Under the pieces are notes generated by a model that ran no database searches, was not told the DNA's origin, and saw only the letters and a list, made by a program, of their open reading frames with translations. Source: Glandiceps talaboti (lineage: Eukaryota; Hemichordata; Enteropneusta; Spengelidae). From it: 12,000 bases of DNA. Positions 1 through 8,932 of the stretch are shown piece after piece. Position 1 is the first letter of the stretch, and each line of letters begins with the position of its first letter. The translations under genes were made by a program, and so were the position numbers. The stretch lies in the NCBI RefSeq assembly GCF_964340395.1, contig NC_135566.1, positions 5,620,501 through 5,632,500 on the forward strand, given 5' to 3'.

Positions 1-640
1 ACGTATGGGATGAGATTGTTGTGTGACTGACAAACATCAATTTGTACATGTTGTCGGTAAAGACACTTTGGTTGTGGATTCTGTGACACGAAATGATTTT
101 TTATGATTTTGTTAATGTAACTTACGTGTAAACTTAATTTCATATAAGGATATCTGTGAAAAATGACCATACATTCAAAAAACAGTAATTGTTTACACAT
201 ACGATTTATAGTTGAAACATGTAATAAGTGAGGCTACAGCTGTATTTAACTCACTTTATTATAAGTAAGTTTGTTGTGTATTTAACCCACTTTAGACGGT
301 CATTAATCACATTTGATTTGAGTGAAATATTATATTTTAATAGATTTCCAGTTGATTGGTCATAATAGCTAGTATATTAACCACTAACCACTTCATGTGA
401 CTAATAGCACATGGAATGTAATATATAAGAGTAAGACGGACATGCCGATGAGAAATGTGTATTCACTTTTGAATTTTGATCGTTAAAATAATTACATTAC
501 TAAGTTTTCTACTTAAAATGACAAACAACGTGAAACAACCTAGACCAGATCCGTGTCAATAATTGTAAAAATGCAACTAATACAACGTGTCTAAGTTTGA
601 TATTGTATAAACAGGAAATGATTTATAAATGAACTGGATT
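1..640. other. AT-rich intergenic DNA with one short direct repeat
   Basis: No reading frame, RNA gene or mobile element could be recognised here. The only structure noted is an 18-bp direct repeat with one mismatch (TGTATTTAACTCACTTTA at 241-258, and the same with CCC for CTC at 277-294), the copies starting 36 bp apart. Confidence 0.5.
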
Positions 641-763
641 AACACAAGTAATGACTACGTCACGTTTAGTCTGCATGGTGAACACAAGTAATCATTACGT
701 CATGTTTAGTCTGTCCATGGGTCAACACAGGTAATCGTTATGTCACGTTTAGTCTGTGTATGG
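641..763 (+). repeat. Three-unit minisatellite, about 41 bp, with ACGTCA-like sites
   Basis: Three adjacent copies lie at 641-680, 681-723 and 724-763. Each begins AACACA(A/G)GTAAT and contains the conserved block GTCA(C/T)GTTTAGTCTG. Units 1 and 2 carry ACGTCA, which contains the CGTCA half-site of CREB/ATF-type binding sites; unit 3 has ATGTCA instead. The copies differ at several positions, so this is an old tandem triplication. A regulatory role is only a possibility; no promoter or transcribed gene was identified beside it. Confidence 0.85.
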
Positions 764-1005
764 TCTATCGCTTGCACATTATGCATGTCTATGCACCGTG
801 CATAAATAGTTTAAATTAGGGAGAATATAAAAACTTTGATTTCCATGGAAGTTCCCCCCTCCCCGGAACCTTCTCCCTTACGATAGCAAAAAAGACATAA
901 ATACATTCTGTAACTGTATCACGTGACAATACTCATAATTCTTCATCTTAGAATCTTACATGTATCAAGGAAATACCCCTTTTCACTTTTACACCGAACG
1001 CTCGA
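764..1005. other. Intergenic DNA, nothing recognised
   Basis: AT-rich sequence with a short C-rich patch near 855-865. No gene-like frame or repeat was seen. Confidence 0.4.
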
Positions 1006-1079
1006 AATATCATATATTAATTTTTTAGTTGATATATGATATTCTAGTTCCTAATATAATATATGATATTCTAGTTCCT
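1006..1079. repeat. Short tandem duplication with an inverted partner
   Basis: A 21-bp sequence, ATATATGATATTCTAGTTCCT, occurs perfectly at 1032-1052 and 1059-1079, a 27-bp period. The segment at 1006-1017 (AATATCATATAT) is the exact reverse complement of the first 12 bases of each copy, so the region can form either of two small hairpins. No element family was recognised. Confidence 0.8.
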
Positions 1080-1083
1080 GTGA

Positions 1084-1578
1084 ATTTCCAATTCTGATTC
1101 TGACATCTTTCGGTTTCAATTATACCATTTCTTTTTGCCATCATTTGATCATATTGACACACTAAAGCCACACAACTTATTTGTGTGCTACATCCAATTT
1201 CAAGATTTGATTAATCTAATGGATAGAAACATTGACTTGTCAACTGAGAAAATCTGTCGAGATTTATATAGGAAGGATATCCTCTCTGCTATCTCTTTCC
1301 GTTTCTGGTGAAATAGATATGCCTAGATATGGTTGATTGATCATGAAGACGTAACACTGTCCGGTTTACGCAATCATAGAGAAGATGTAATATTGGCTGA
1401 AGAAATAAACGCATCATTAATTTCCGGTATAAAAATCTCAGTACAGCCGCATGTTTCGTTATCTAATCTTATCATGCGACAAATAGACGACTGGCGCACT
1501 TACTTTAATAAGTATTGGTATTACGATTTGTTAAGCATTTCTCAGAGATTATCAAAGATAGAAGTATTTGAACCGTGA
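1084..1578 (+). pseudogene. Weakly coding-like frame broken by two stops, product unknown
   Basis: One frame is open at 1084-1308 (75 codons), is interrupted by TGA at 1309 and TAG at 1324, then stays open at 1327-1575 (83 codons) to a TGA at 1576. The second part has no ATG near its start; its first in-frame ATG is well inside, in ...NLIMRQIDDW. The conceptual protein looks soluble and mixed-charge, with segments such as REDVILAEEI and the aromatic-rich YFNKYWYYDL, but matches no family I recognise. At about 36% G+C a stop is expected roughly every 14-15 codons, so two stops in 164 codons is fewer than chance, while one 83-codon frame in a 12-kb window is not surprising. It could be a decayed gene, an exon, or chance. 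Confidence 0.25.
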
Positions 1579-1789
1579 CTATACATAGATAAATGAAACA
1601 GAAGCTCCGTCGAAATTTGTTATTTAAAGTGGGTGCACAAAACCAGACTTGTTTGAGATGCATGGATGCGCGTTGTGTTTGCTTTTTGTTCAACAGATGG
1701 TTCTGTGGCTGAACAGTAAAAATCACATCGAAGGGTGAAAACTTAGTGCCACCAGCTTAGTAATTAGAAAAGAAGCGTAACTTGAATTA
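1579..1789. other. Unique spacer before the tandem duplication
   Basis: No feature was recognised. The sequence does not resemble the duplicated units that start at 1790. Confidence 0.35.
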
Positions 1790-1880
1790 CATGTTCTAAA
1801 TTCAAGTTCTAGATATCTCTGTAGAATATTGTATAGTTCAGTTGATTATTCTACAGGTGTGTGTTTGTTTGTCCATCCAC

Positions 1881-1882
1881 TC

Positions 1883-1964
<82 letters not shown>

Positions 1965-2015
1965 TCGTCCGTCCGTCCGTCTGTCTGTTTGTTTGTCTGT
2001 CTGGTTTTGTTTGTT

Positions 2016-2072
<57 letters not shown>

Positions 2073-2104
2073 GCCTGTCTGCCTGTCAGTCAGTCTGTCT
2101 GCAT
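1881..2104 (+). repeat. (TCTG)n microsatellite, interrupted
   Basis: A near-perfect tetranucleotide run from about 1883 to 1964 is followed by a patch of GTCC and GTTT variant units (about 1965-2020), a second pure run (about 2021-2072), and a degenerate end with GCCT and CAGT variants. The variant patch in the middle suggests two expansion events or an older core. Confidence 0.97.
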
Positions 2105-2130
2105 GCTGGCTGGCAAACAAATGCATATAC

Positions 2131-2144
2131 AGCTGTTAACAGCT
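2131..2144. repeat. 14-bp perfect palindrome in copy 1
   Basis: AGCTGTTAACAGCT is its own reverse complement. It is kept intact in copy 2 at 2486-2499, where an extra TTAAC precedes it. It contains a GTTAAC core. No function is known to me for it in this context. Confidence 0.85.
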
Positions 2145-2290
2145 TGTTGGTAGGTTTGATTGAGTTATGGTATATGTGGATGTGTACGCTGATATCTATT
2201 CTCAAGACATTTAAATATCCACGACTCTTTTGCGATATTCTCATGGTGCCTGACTTTAGATGCCTCACAACATCTAACAGACAGGGGGAC

Positions 2291-2383
2291 CATGTTCTAA
2301 ATTTAAGTTCTAGATATCTCTGTACAATATTGTATAGTTCAGTTGATAAATCTACAGATGTGAGTTTGTTTGTCCATCCACTC

Positions 2384-2431
<48 letters not shown>

Positions 2432-2635
2432 GCCTGCCTGCCTGTAAGTCTGTCTGCATGTTGGCCGGCAAACAAATGCATTAACAGCTGTTAACAGCTT
2501 GTTGGTAGGTTTGATTGAGTTATGGTATATGTGGATGCTAGTGTACACAGTTATCTGCTCTCAAGACACGACTCTTGCGATATTCTCATGGCGCCTAAGT
2601 TTAGATGCCTCGCAACATCTAACAGACAGAAGGAC
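2291..2635 (+). repeat. Tandem duplication, copy 2
   Basis: Second unit of the duplication, starting CATGTTCTAAATTTAAGTTC. It shares with copy 1 the left flank, a (TCTG)n array, the palindrome (2486-2499), the segment GCTTGTTGGTAGGTTTGATT and the GCAACATCTAACAGACAG end. A third restart, CATGTTATAA at 2636, breaks off after a few bases, so the array ends here or a third copy has been lost. Copies differ by scattered substitutions and by a deletion near 2545-2575. Confidence 0.92.
2384..2457 (+). repeat. (TCTG)n microsatellite in copy 2
   Basis: A short orthologous version of the array in copy 1, at the same place after GTTTGTCCATCCACTC. It ends in three TGCC units and a GTAAGT variant. It lacks the GTCC/GTTT variant patch found in the longer array. 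Confidence 0.95.
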
Positions 2636-2709
2636 CATGTTATAACACATGCGGATAGACGTTAATAGGCAAATCTCAATGGGTACATAATTCAGCATCT
2701 CATTTCTGA

Positions 2710-2871
2710 AAAATAATCAATCTCGGAGAGACAGTCGAAAATGAAAATATAAGCATATTAGATACTGCATATACGCTTGGTTTAATCTTAGGCAAAGAAG
2801 ATGATGGTGTTGGCGTAACGAAAGTAGAAATATGTCATTTGAAATTCGTTTACGGTCTATTGGAGTTCGTT
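2710..2871 (+). other. Short open frame without a start, unassigned
   Basis: A 54-codon frame open from 2710 to the TGA at 2872, after an in-frame TGA at 2707. The conceptual peptide is acidic and includes LDTAYTLGLILGKEDD. It has no ATG. A frame of this length is expected by chance many times in this window, so this is recorded only because its composition looks protein-like. Confidence 0.1.
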
Positions 2872-3176
2872 TGATGTATCACTTTGCACTGCTTGTGAAG
2901 TGAACAAAAGTGGTGTAAATGCACATAATACTATTACACACATGTACTGTGCATTGCAACCACTCTCTTCTGACGTTGTACTAATAACTCTATTAATATT
3001 CAAATTGTACATGGTATGGCATGAAACATACATAAACTGCATAAGACAGTCTAATAACGCCAACAAATACAATATAAAAACATGCTTATTCCGAACACAA
3101 ATGGATAGATAATAGATACAGTCCAACAAGTTAGGTGAGACCGCTTCATATATCTTATATTCATTTTTCGCAAGTT
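2872..3176. other. Intergenic DNA, nothing recognised
   Basis: AT-rich unique sequence between the tandem duplication and the next microsatellite. No gene or repeat was seen. Confidence 0.4.
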
Positions 3177-3288
3177 TGCCTGCCTGTCTGTATGCCTGCC
3201 TGCCTGCCTGTATGCCTGCCTGCCTGCCTGTATGCCTGCCTGCCTGCCTGTATGCCTGTATGCCTGTCTGCCTGTCTGCCTGTCTACC

Positions 3289-3333
<45 letters not shown>

Positions 3334-3334
3334 G
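3177..3334 (+). repeat. (TGCC)n/(TCTG)n array with 20-bp higher-order period
   Basis: The left part is TGCC-based. At 3191-3250 it forms three identical 20-bp units of TATGCCTGCCTGCCTGCCTG, followed by two shorter TATGCCTG units. The right part (about 3281-3334) is a nearly pure TCTG run. The interruption TATG has therefore been amplified together with its neighbours, as expected from unequal exchange or slippage in 20-bp steps. Confidence 0.95.
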
Positions 3335-4257
<923 letters not shown>

Positions 4258-4258
4258 C

Positions 4259-4325
4259 ATCAACATCTCCTGACGAGTGATTTACTCACGAAACAGGCTT
4301 GTAGAGACGAAAACCCCGACTTGAT
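4259..4325 (+). ncRNA. Type I hammerhead ribozyme
   Basis: All core positions of a hammerhead self-cleaving RNA are present. CUGACGA (4270-4276) matches the CUGANGA box. Stem II is GTGA 4277-4280 with TCAC 4286-4289, closing a 5-nt loop, and has the usual G10.1-C11.1 pair. GAAA follows at 4290-4293. Stem III is ACA 4293-4295 with TGT 4300-4302 around a GGCT loop. The cleavage triplet is GUA, so the cut is predicted between 4303 and 4304. Stem I pairs TCTC 4266-4269 with GAGA 4304-4307, then an A/C mismatch, then C4264-G4309. A further ATCAA/TTGAT pairing (4259-4263 with 4321-4325) could extend stem I past an 11-nt internal loop. Such loops in stem I commonly contact loop II in natural ribozymes. 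Compact type I hammerheads are known from Penelope-like retroelements, retrozymes and schistosome satellites; membership of one of these is inference. Activity is untested. Confidence 0.88.
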
Positions 4326-4338
4326 TTTCTTCTACCCT

Positions 4339-4440
<102 letters not shown>

Positions 4441-4448
4441 CATGTGCT

Positions 4449-4720
4449 GATTGAATTGTTTGTATCTTTTTACATTTCTGTGTTAGCATAATTTATCATA
4501 CGTATCTCGAACGTGCAAATTAGCATTGGCCGCTTCTCAAAAAAGCGACACAATATGCTTTCATAATATTTCACATAACTGTTTCTTGTGTAAAGAGACT
4601 TAGTAAATTGATATTTCCTGCATTTAATGAATTCATCATTATTTACATTTTGTGTTAGCAGAATTTATCGTATGTGAATCTTGAAGTAGTAAGGACCGTT
4701 TCTCAAAATAAAGCGGTTCA
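4449..4720 (+). repeat. Diverged direct repeat, two copies of about 80-100 bp
   Basis: Copy 1 (about 4449-4550) and copy 2 (about 4627-4720) share TTTACATTT(C)TGTGTTAGCA, then (T/G)AATTTATC(A/G)TA, and a terminal TTCTCAAAA block inside a small hairpin (about 4530-4546 in copy 1 and 4696-4717 in copy 2). The copies start about 175 bp apart and are well diverged. The intervening 4551-4626 is unique. No element family was recognised. Confidence 0.7.
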
Positions 4721-5137
4721 GTTTCCATTGAAGAAAACAGGAAATGGCCCGATTGTTCCAGAATAAGGAAAGGAGTAGTTTAAACAGGAAAAGTCTGTGA
4801 CGATATATAGGCTACGGCGTTAATGAGAATCTAGTTGACAAATCTGGTACTAGAATCTAGACTGCAATTTAATCAGCGAACCGTAAATATGTCGTGCTGA
4901 ACGAGTTGAAAAATGGTTTACGTGCTCTACTCCCGGTACTGTATGTTACATAATCCTCGAATTATTGATGGAATGGGTCAGTCTAATTTTATCAGGTGAA
5001 GGTAAATTAATCATTGTTTTCGTCTGGATTTGACGATAAGACCTTTCATGACATGCACGTTTCATTTACACATGGTATATTCAATTTATAAAATATATAG
5101 ATTAATCAAGAAATGCCGAAGCATTAGTACATCCGTG
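4721..5137. other. Intergenic DNA, nothing recognised
   Basis: Unique AT-rich sequence. A short frame beginning in this stretch and ending at TGA 5267 runs through the minisatellite that follows; it shows no recognisable domain. Confidence 0.4.
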
Positions 5138-5238
5138 GAAATCCTTCTTGCGTCAAGGAGAACGGGGGAAATGAAAATCCATCTTGCGTCAAGGAGAGGG
5201 GGAAATGAAGCCCTTCTTCCTTCAAGGAGATGGGAAAT
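5138..5238 (+). repeat. Three-unit minisatellite, 32-35 bp
   Basis: Units at 5138-5172, 5173-5206 and 5207-5238 share CTT(G/C)(C)TTCAAGGAGA-like and GGGAAATG blocks. The CAAGGAGA motifs are spaced 36 and 33 bp, multiples of three, so the + strand frame ending at 5269 stays open and repeats the peptide (L/P)ASRR or LPSRR three times. This may be chance; the frame lacks a good start or a known domain. Confidence 0.8.
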
Positions 5239-5322
5239 GGTGATTAAGCATAGTATAGGTCTCTCCTGAATTCGAAAGTATAAAGTTCAGTGTGAACAGG
5301 AGGTAATTATGTTTTACCGATC

Positions 5323-5334
5323 TGTGTGTGTGTG

Positions 5335-5383
<49 letters not shown>
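5323..5383 (+). repeat. (TG)n microsatellite
   Basis: About 30 TG units with a single C interruption at 5341. Confidence 0.97.
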
Positions 5384-5385
<2 letters not shown>

Positions 5386-5502
5386 ACCACTGCAGGCTGG
5401 AATAGCATGAAATATCCCTATATATTGATAAGCTGTGATTGTATATAGAACATAAATGTGCCAATGTTTTGTCAATAATGTCTGAAGCTGTGGGTAATCT
5501 GA

Positions 5503-6120
5503 TTGAAAACAACCTTAAATATAAAAGATTTTAGCCTAGCCACACACTCAGTCTGGCTTTAGGCAATAGTTTTCGTGCGCATTAATTCAGAATTGAGATC
5601 GGTTCATTCAGAGCGTTTAGGTTTTTCTAATGTAAGGCTGGCTTACCAGTCTTCAGGTTTTGCACATCCAAGTTCTTTTACTGATAACGTGAATTTCGTC
5701 GAGTAATCGAGAACTACAAGCCAGTTCATTTTTTTTGGAAGAGTGCGAGAAACTAATACCATTAGTCACATGACAACAGTTACATTTTAAATCACGTAAT
5801 CTTCAATGTTTATGAAGCACCAAATGTTTTTGTACTGTTTGTTTACGACTATGGTGAAAAATAACCCAAATGGCATTTGGTACTTTACGAATTTTATTAT
5901 GGTAGAGCAACTTTGCGTTTATATCAACCAGGGATATCTGCACGTAGATATCAAGTCTAACAAAGTTACACGCATTCAGACCCTGACTTCAAAAGAAGTA
6001 CTGAGGACAGTTATTGTCACAAGCAAAGGGTTCACGAATCCCGTTAGTCTCATTGTGTTTACGCTGACTTCAATCCATTCTGACGTGCGATTCAAGAAGA
6101 GTTTTTGTCGCCGTGATTAG
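5503..6120 (+). pseudogene. Coding-like stretch with a 106-codon open end, product unknown
   Basis: One frame carries only four stops (TAG 5560, TAA 5704, TAA 5788, TAA 5797) over about 205 codons, where about 14 would be expected at this base composition. The last part is open from 5800 to the TAG at 6118 and has an ATG at 5806, giving 104 residues, with a second ATG two codons on. The predicted peptide is basic and strand-rich, with segments such as CVYINQGYLHVDIKSNKVTR and a cysteine-containing basic end FKKSFCRRD. There is no signal peptide or motif I can name. A single frame of about 104 codons is near chance for 12 kb, so the case rests on the longer stop depletion and on the continuation in the next frame from 6122. 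It could be a decayed gene, an exon, or chance. Confidence 0.3.
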
Positions 6121-6121
6121 T

Positions 6122-6472
6122 ATTCCCATGAAACAGTGTTTTCCATGAGTAGTCTGTTATCAGCACTTACCCCATTTTGTATTCTCTGAATACTTGAAAT
6201 GTACTTAGGCTAGTTGCAATTTTTGTTTAATGTATCACGTACCACTGAGATCAGTCGATAAGTTATCAGTTAGGTTTACTGCAATAGGATGGCCTTGTTT
6301 TTATCCGTATCACAATGACCCAACCCATAGTACATCCGACAAAATAAAAGATAACTCCCTCTCAAGCTGGATAAGTGAAACACACAACGTCACTAATGCT
6401 AATGGTAAAGATGGCGATGTTACAATCGCGTATCTGGGCGAAAAAATCGTCGTTTATTGCAGAAATTCGTGA
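6122..6472 (+). pseudogene. Continuation in the +1 frame, ending before AATAAA
   Basis: This frame has two stops (TGA 6146, TAG 6206) and is then open to TGA 6470. An ATG at 6230 would give 80 residues. The peptide includes two possible N-glycosylation sequons (NVT and NAN is not one; the NVT in ETHNVTNANGK is the clear case) and ends AYLGEKIVVYCRNS. It begins where the preceding coding-like frame stops, one frame shifted, as a single indel near 6115-6122 would produce. The stop is followed five bases later by AATAAA. No family is recognised, and chance remains possible. Confidence 0.27.
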
Positions 6473-6477
6473 CTTTC

Positions 6478-6483
6478 AATAAA
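6478..6483 (+). promoter_or_regulatory. Possible polyadenylation signal
   Basis: AATAAA starts five bases after the TGA at 6470-6472. The hexamer is common by chance in AT-rich DNA; a second one occurs at 6574-6579. Its position just after the longest open end of the frame is the only reason to note it. Confidence 0.3.
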
Positions 6484-6522
6484 TCAAATGGATCATAGCA
6501 TCCTCTTGACTTAAACGGCAAA

Positions 6523-6566
6523 CCCCCCCCCAAAAAAACAAAAAACAAAAAAAAACAAAAAAAAAA
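6523..6566 (+). repeat. C9 run followed by an A-rich tract
   Basis: Nine C residues, then about 35 bases of A broken by single Cs. The tract lies about 40 bp beyond the AATAAA at 6478. It could be a degenerate poly(A) tail of a retroposed sequence, or a simple low-complexity tract. Confidence 0.9.
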
Positions 6567-7485
6567 CTGATTGAATAAATCGTACAATCATAAGCATCGC
6601 CAAAAATACATCGAACCCCCTCCCACTTCTCTCATTTTTTTTAGCCGACCGAACACCTATCAACTTTAGAATGAAACAATAAGAAACAAATCGAACAATG
6701 TCATCCTATCGTTCCTCCCTAGCTAGTTCTTCAACACTCTGGTATATCTGTACCCGACATTTTATCTGTCTTTCACAATGATTCCCTGCGGCAAAAAGTA
6801 ATTCTGCCATTTTTTGTGACGATGTGTTACAAACTCATTCCAAAGTCAGTATTGTTGCCTTTTAAAGCTTAACCGACTCTACTCTATGGAGGAAATCAGG
6901 ATTAATCGTAGTATCATGTTCCTTGTTGTTCAAAACTTTCGGGTTGTTTTAACTGACTGAACACCCTGGCCAAGTAACGAGATACGAAAAATACTGTAAA
7001 CCGATTAGCAACACTATGGAGTTGTTGCGTGCGTCCCTAGTCGGATTGAACAGACGTGTAATCGGCATGTCCTTTGTGGATCTTAGCATACTCAAATTCT
7101 GATATTCTAATCAGAGTGAACTTCTCTCAAACCCGTAAACGTCTCCTCAAGAAATGTTTTTAAATGTTGACGAAAGGAAGAGTACAAGGAAAATTTGCCA
7201 GGTAACATTTTGGACTAGTGTCTACTTTGTAGTCTGTCTTACTTACCCATAATGCTGTGCAGCAAGTAATAATCAAATTCAACACACAAGCCATAATTCT
7301 ACCACTCCTTTTACTTGCAAAATTGCCTCGTGAAATAATTCGAAATTGTTAGCAACAGGTGGCATAGCACGTGAAGTGTGTGCAATTTGTAACGTAAAAA
7401 AGTGTATTGGTCAGAAAGATTGATAGACGATGGTTCTTTTTCAGCTCAACTGGCTTCTATTGTAGTATCGATAACGTTATATCAG
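6567..7485. other. Intergenic DNA, nothing recognised
   Basis: Read in the + strand frame continuing upstream of the CAT array, stops occur at about the rate expected by chance, so no decayed gene is proposed. No repeat or RNA gene was seen. Confidence 0.45.
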
Positions 7486-7546
7486 CATCATCATCATCAT
7501 CATCATCACCACCACCACCACCACCACCACCACCACCACCACCACA

Positions 7547-7586
<40 letters not shown>
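7486..7586 (+). repeat. Compound (CAT)n-(CAC)n-(TGTC)n microsatellite
   Basis: (CAT)n at 7486-7506, (CAC)n at about 7507-7545 and (TGTC)n at about 7547-7586 are directly joined. The CAC part is one substitution per unit away from CAT, suggesting a spreading point change; the TGTC part starts at the CATG junction. The polyhistidine read-through of this DNA is not evidence of a protein. Confidence 0.97.
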
Positions 7587-7674
7587 GATATATAAAAGTA
7601 ACCAATAATCATATACAAATTTAATGCTGTCTCCGTTTCGTATATGCTTCGATAGCTCTAGAATATCATATCAA

Positions 7675-7746
7675 TATATCTATCTATCTATCTATATATC
7701 TATCTATCTATATGTCTATCTATCTATCTGTCTATCTGTCTATCTG

Positions 7747-7831
<85 letters not shown>

Positions 7832-7840
7832 TTATCTATC
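7675..7840 (+). repeat. (ATCT)n microsatellite
   Basis: A long tetranucleotide array, variable at the left (ATAT, GTCT units to about 7750) and nearly pure to the right until a TTTA variant near 7831. Same pyrimidine-rich strand as the other tetranucleotide arrays in the window. Confidence 0.97.
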
Positions 7841-8932
7841 CACTCAACGGAGCTGAAGTTGACGTCCTATTAACATACCTACTCACTGAGCTGTAACATT
7901 AATCTTAAAATGGCTCTACAATTGCACTCAATGTATATCGTTTAGTCTACCGTTTAGTAACCTGGCATGATGCTACGTTACAATCTGAACGATTGCTTGC
8001 TGATTTATCATACGATGTTTTCGTATTGTAAATCAAAACAACACCAAGTCCTTTCAATCAGCTACTTCCTCTCAGTTATTAAGTTCTGAAGTATGTGTCT
8101 GTTATGACATTCCTTGATTTATGTTTCCTACAACGTCACAATAATACATATATTTTAAAGCCTACATTTATTACGATATCGATCATACACTGATGTGGAA
8201 AGGTGTTACAGGTTAGCGAACTAAACACACGTCAAGATGCAGATGTGAGGAACAGCAAGGCTTGGTAACCTTGCGGCTTGTAAAACTGACAACAAAAATT
8301 GGTGGCCCCAAAACTAAGTGATGTTATTTTGATAGCAGATCTGTGAGAACATCACTATTTGCTGAAGATAATTTAAAGAGAGACGCTACTTTATTAAATA
8401 AAAGTATTTTTTTAATGAAATTCAATTTTGAGTTCTGGAGAGTCATTTTATGATTCCATATTACATAATCTTCGTTCGTTTGCCGCTATTGTTCTGTCGG
8501 ACTCTTAGCAAACTTTAATATTTATTAGATGCCTCCCGAATATTCATGATTGTTTACCTGGAGGAAATAAGCACTTAGGAGTCATGATATTCAGTGTGTA
8601 TCTAAAACCAATGAGACAATGATATTCTACTGAAAGAGGTGAAAAAGCGTTTCAATTTGATTTTTCCTGGCAACCAAGCAAACATAATGTGATATGAAAT
8701 AAGGAAATAACCGTACAGAACCTAAAGTGTATGAAAATACTCTTATTTCCTCGTTTTCCACTTTAGTATGTTTAAGTATTTGGCATGATAAACGAGTAAT
8801 TCAGTATTAAACAAAAGTAGCCACTACACTGAGAATTGTGCTGTTACGGAGACTGTGTTCTTTTAATTTGGCATATGGATTATTTTGCATGTTTAATGAA
8901 TAAAATAAGTTTAATATGTTTTAAATAATACT
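7841..8932. other. Intergenic DNA with small inverted repeats
   Basis: No gene recognised. Two small hairpins: GCAAGG/CCTTGC at about 8255-8274, and AGTGATGTT 8317-8325 with AACATCACT 8348-8356 around a 22-nt loop. No tRNA-like A or B box pair was seen, so a tRNA-derived SINE is not supported. Confidence 0.45.

Larger units (their letters stand above)
1790..2290 (+). repeat. Tandem duplication, copy 1
   Basis: First unit of a head-to-tail duplication. It begins CATGTTCTAAATTCAAGTTC, passes through an expanded (TCTG)n array (1881-2104) and an AGCTGTTAACAGCT palindrome, and ends with ACATCTAACAGACAGGGGGA just before copy 2 restarts with CATGTTCTAAAT. The non-microsatellite parts of the two copies align nearly end to end with substitutions and small indels. 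The 501-bp length against 345 bp for copy 2 is explained mainly by the array, about 224 bp here and 74 bp there. Conceptual CLSV-repeat peptides from this DNA are translation artefacts. Confidence 0.92.

Noticed and set aside
1829-2494. Open frames of 90-220 codons in all frames over the (TCTG)n arrays, reading CLSV or RQTD repeats
   Set aside because: A tetranucleotide repeat with no stop in any frame stays open on both strands. These are artefacts of the microsatellite.
1881-3334. CRISPR-like array
   Set aside because: The repeats are simple microsatellites without unique spacers of constant size, and the sequence is eukaryotic in character.
6661-7485. A further decayed gene upstream of the CAT array
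   Set aside because: Some peptide segments looked plausible, but about 18 stops in about 275 codons is what chance predicts at this composition. It also shows how easily such frames look protein-like.
7402-7608. Polyhistidine or polyserine-polyproline protein
   Set aside because: It is the read-through of (CAT)n/(CAC)n joined to (TGTC)n. The upstream part has stops at chance rate and no start context.
8210-8310. tRNA-derived SINE head
   Set aside because: There is a small hairpin, but no A-box and B-box pair and no cloverleaf could be drawn.
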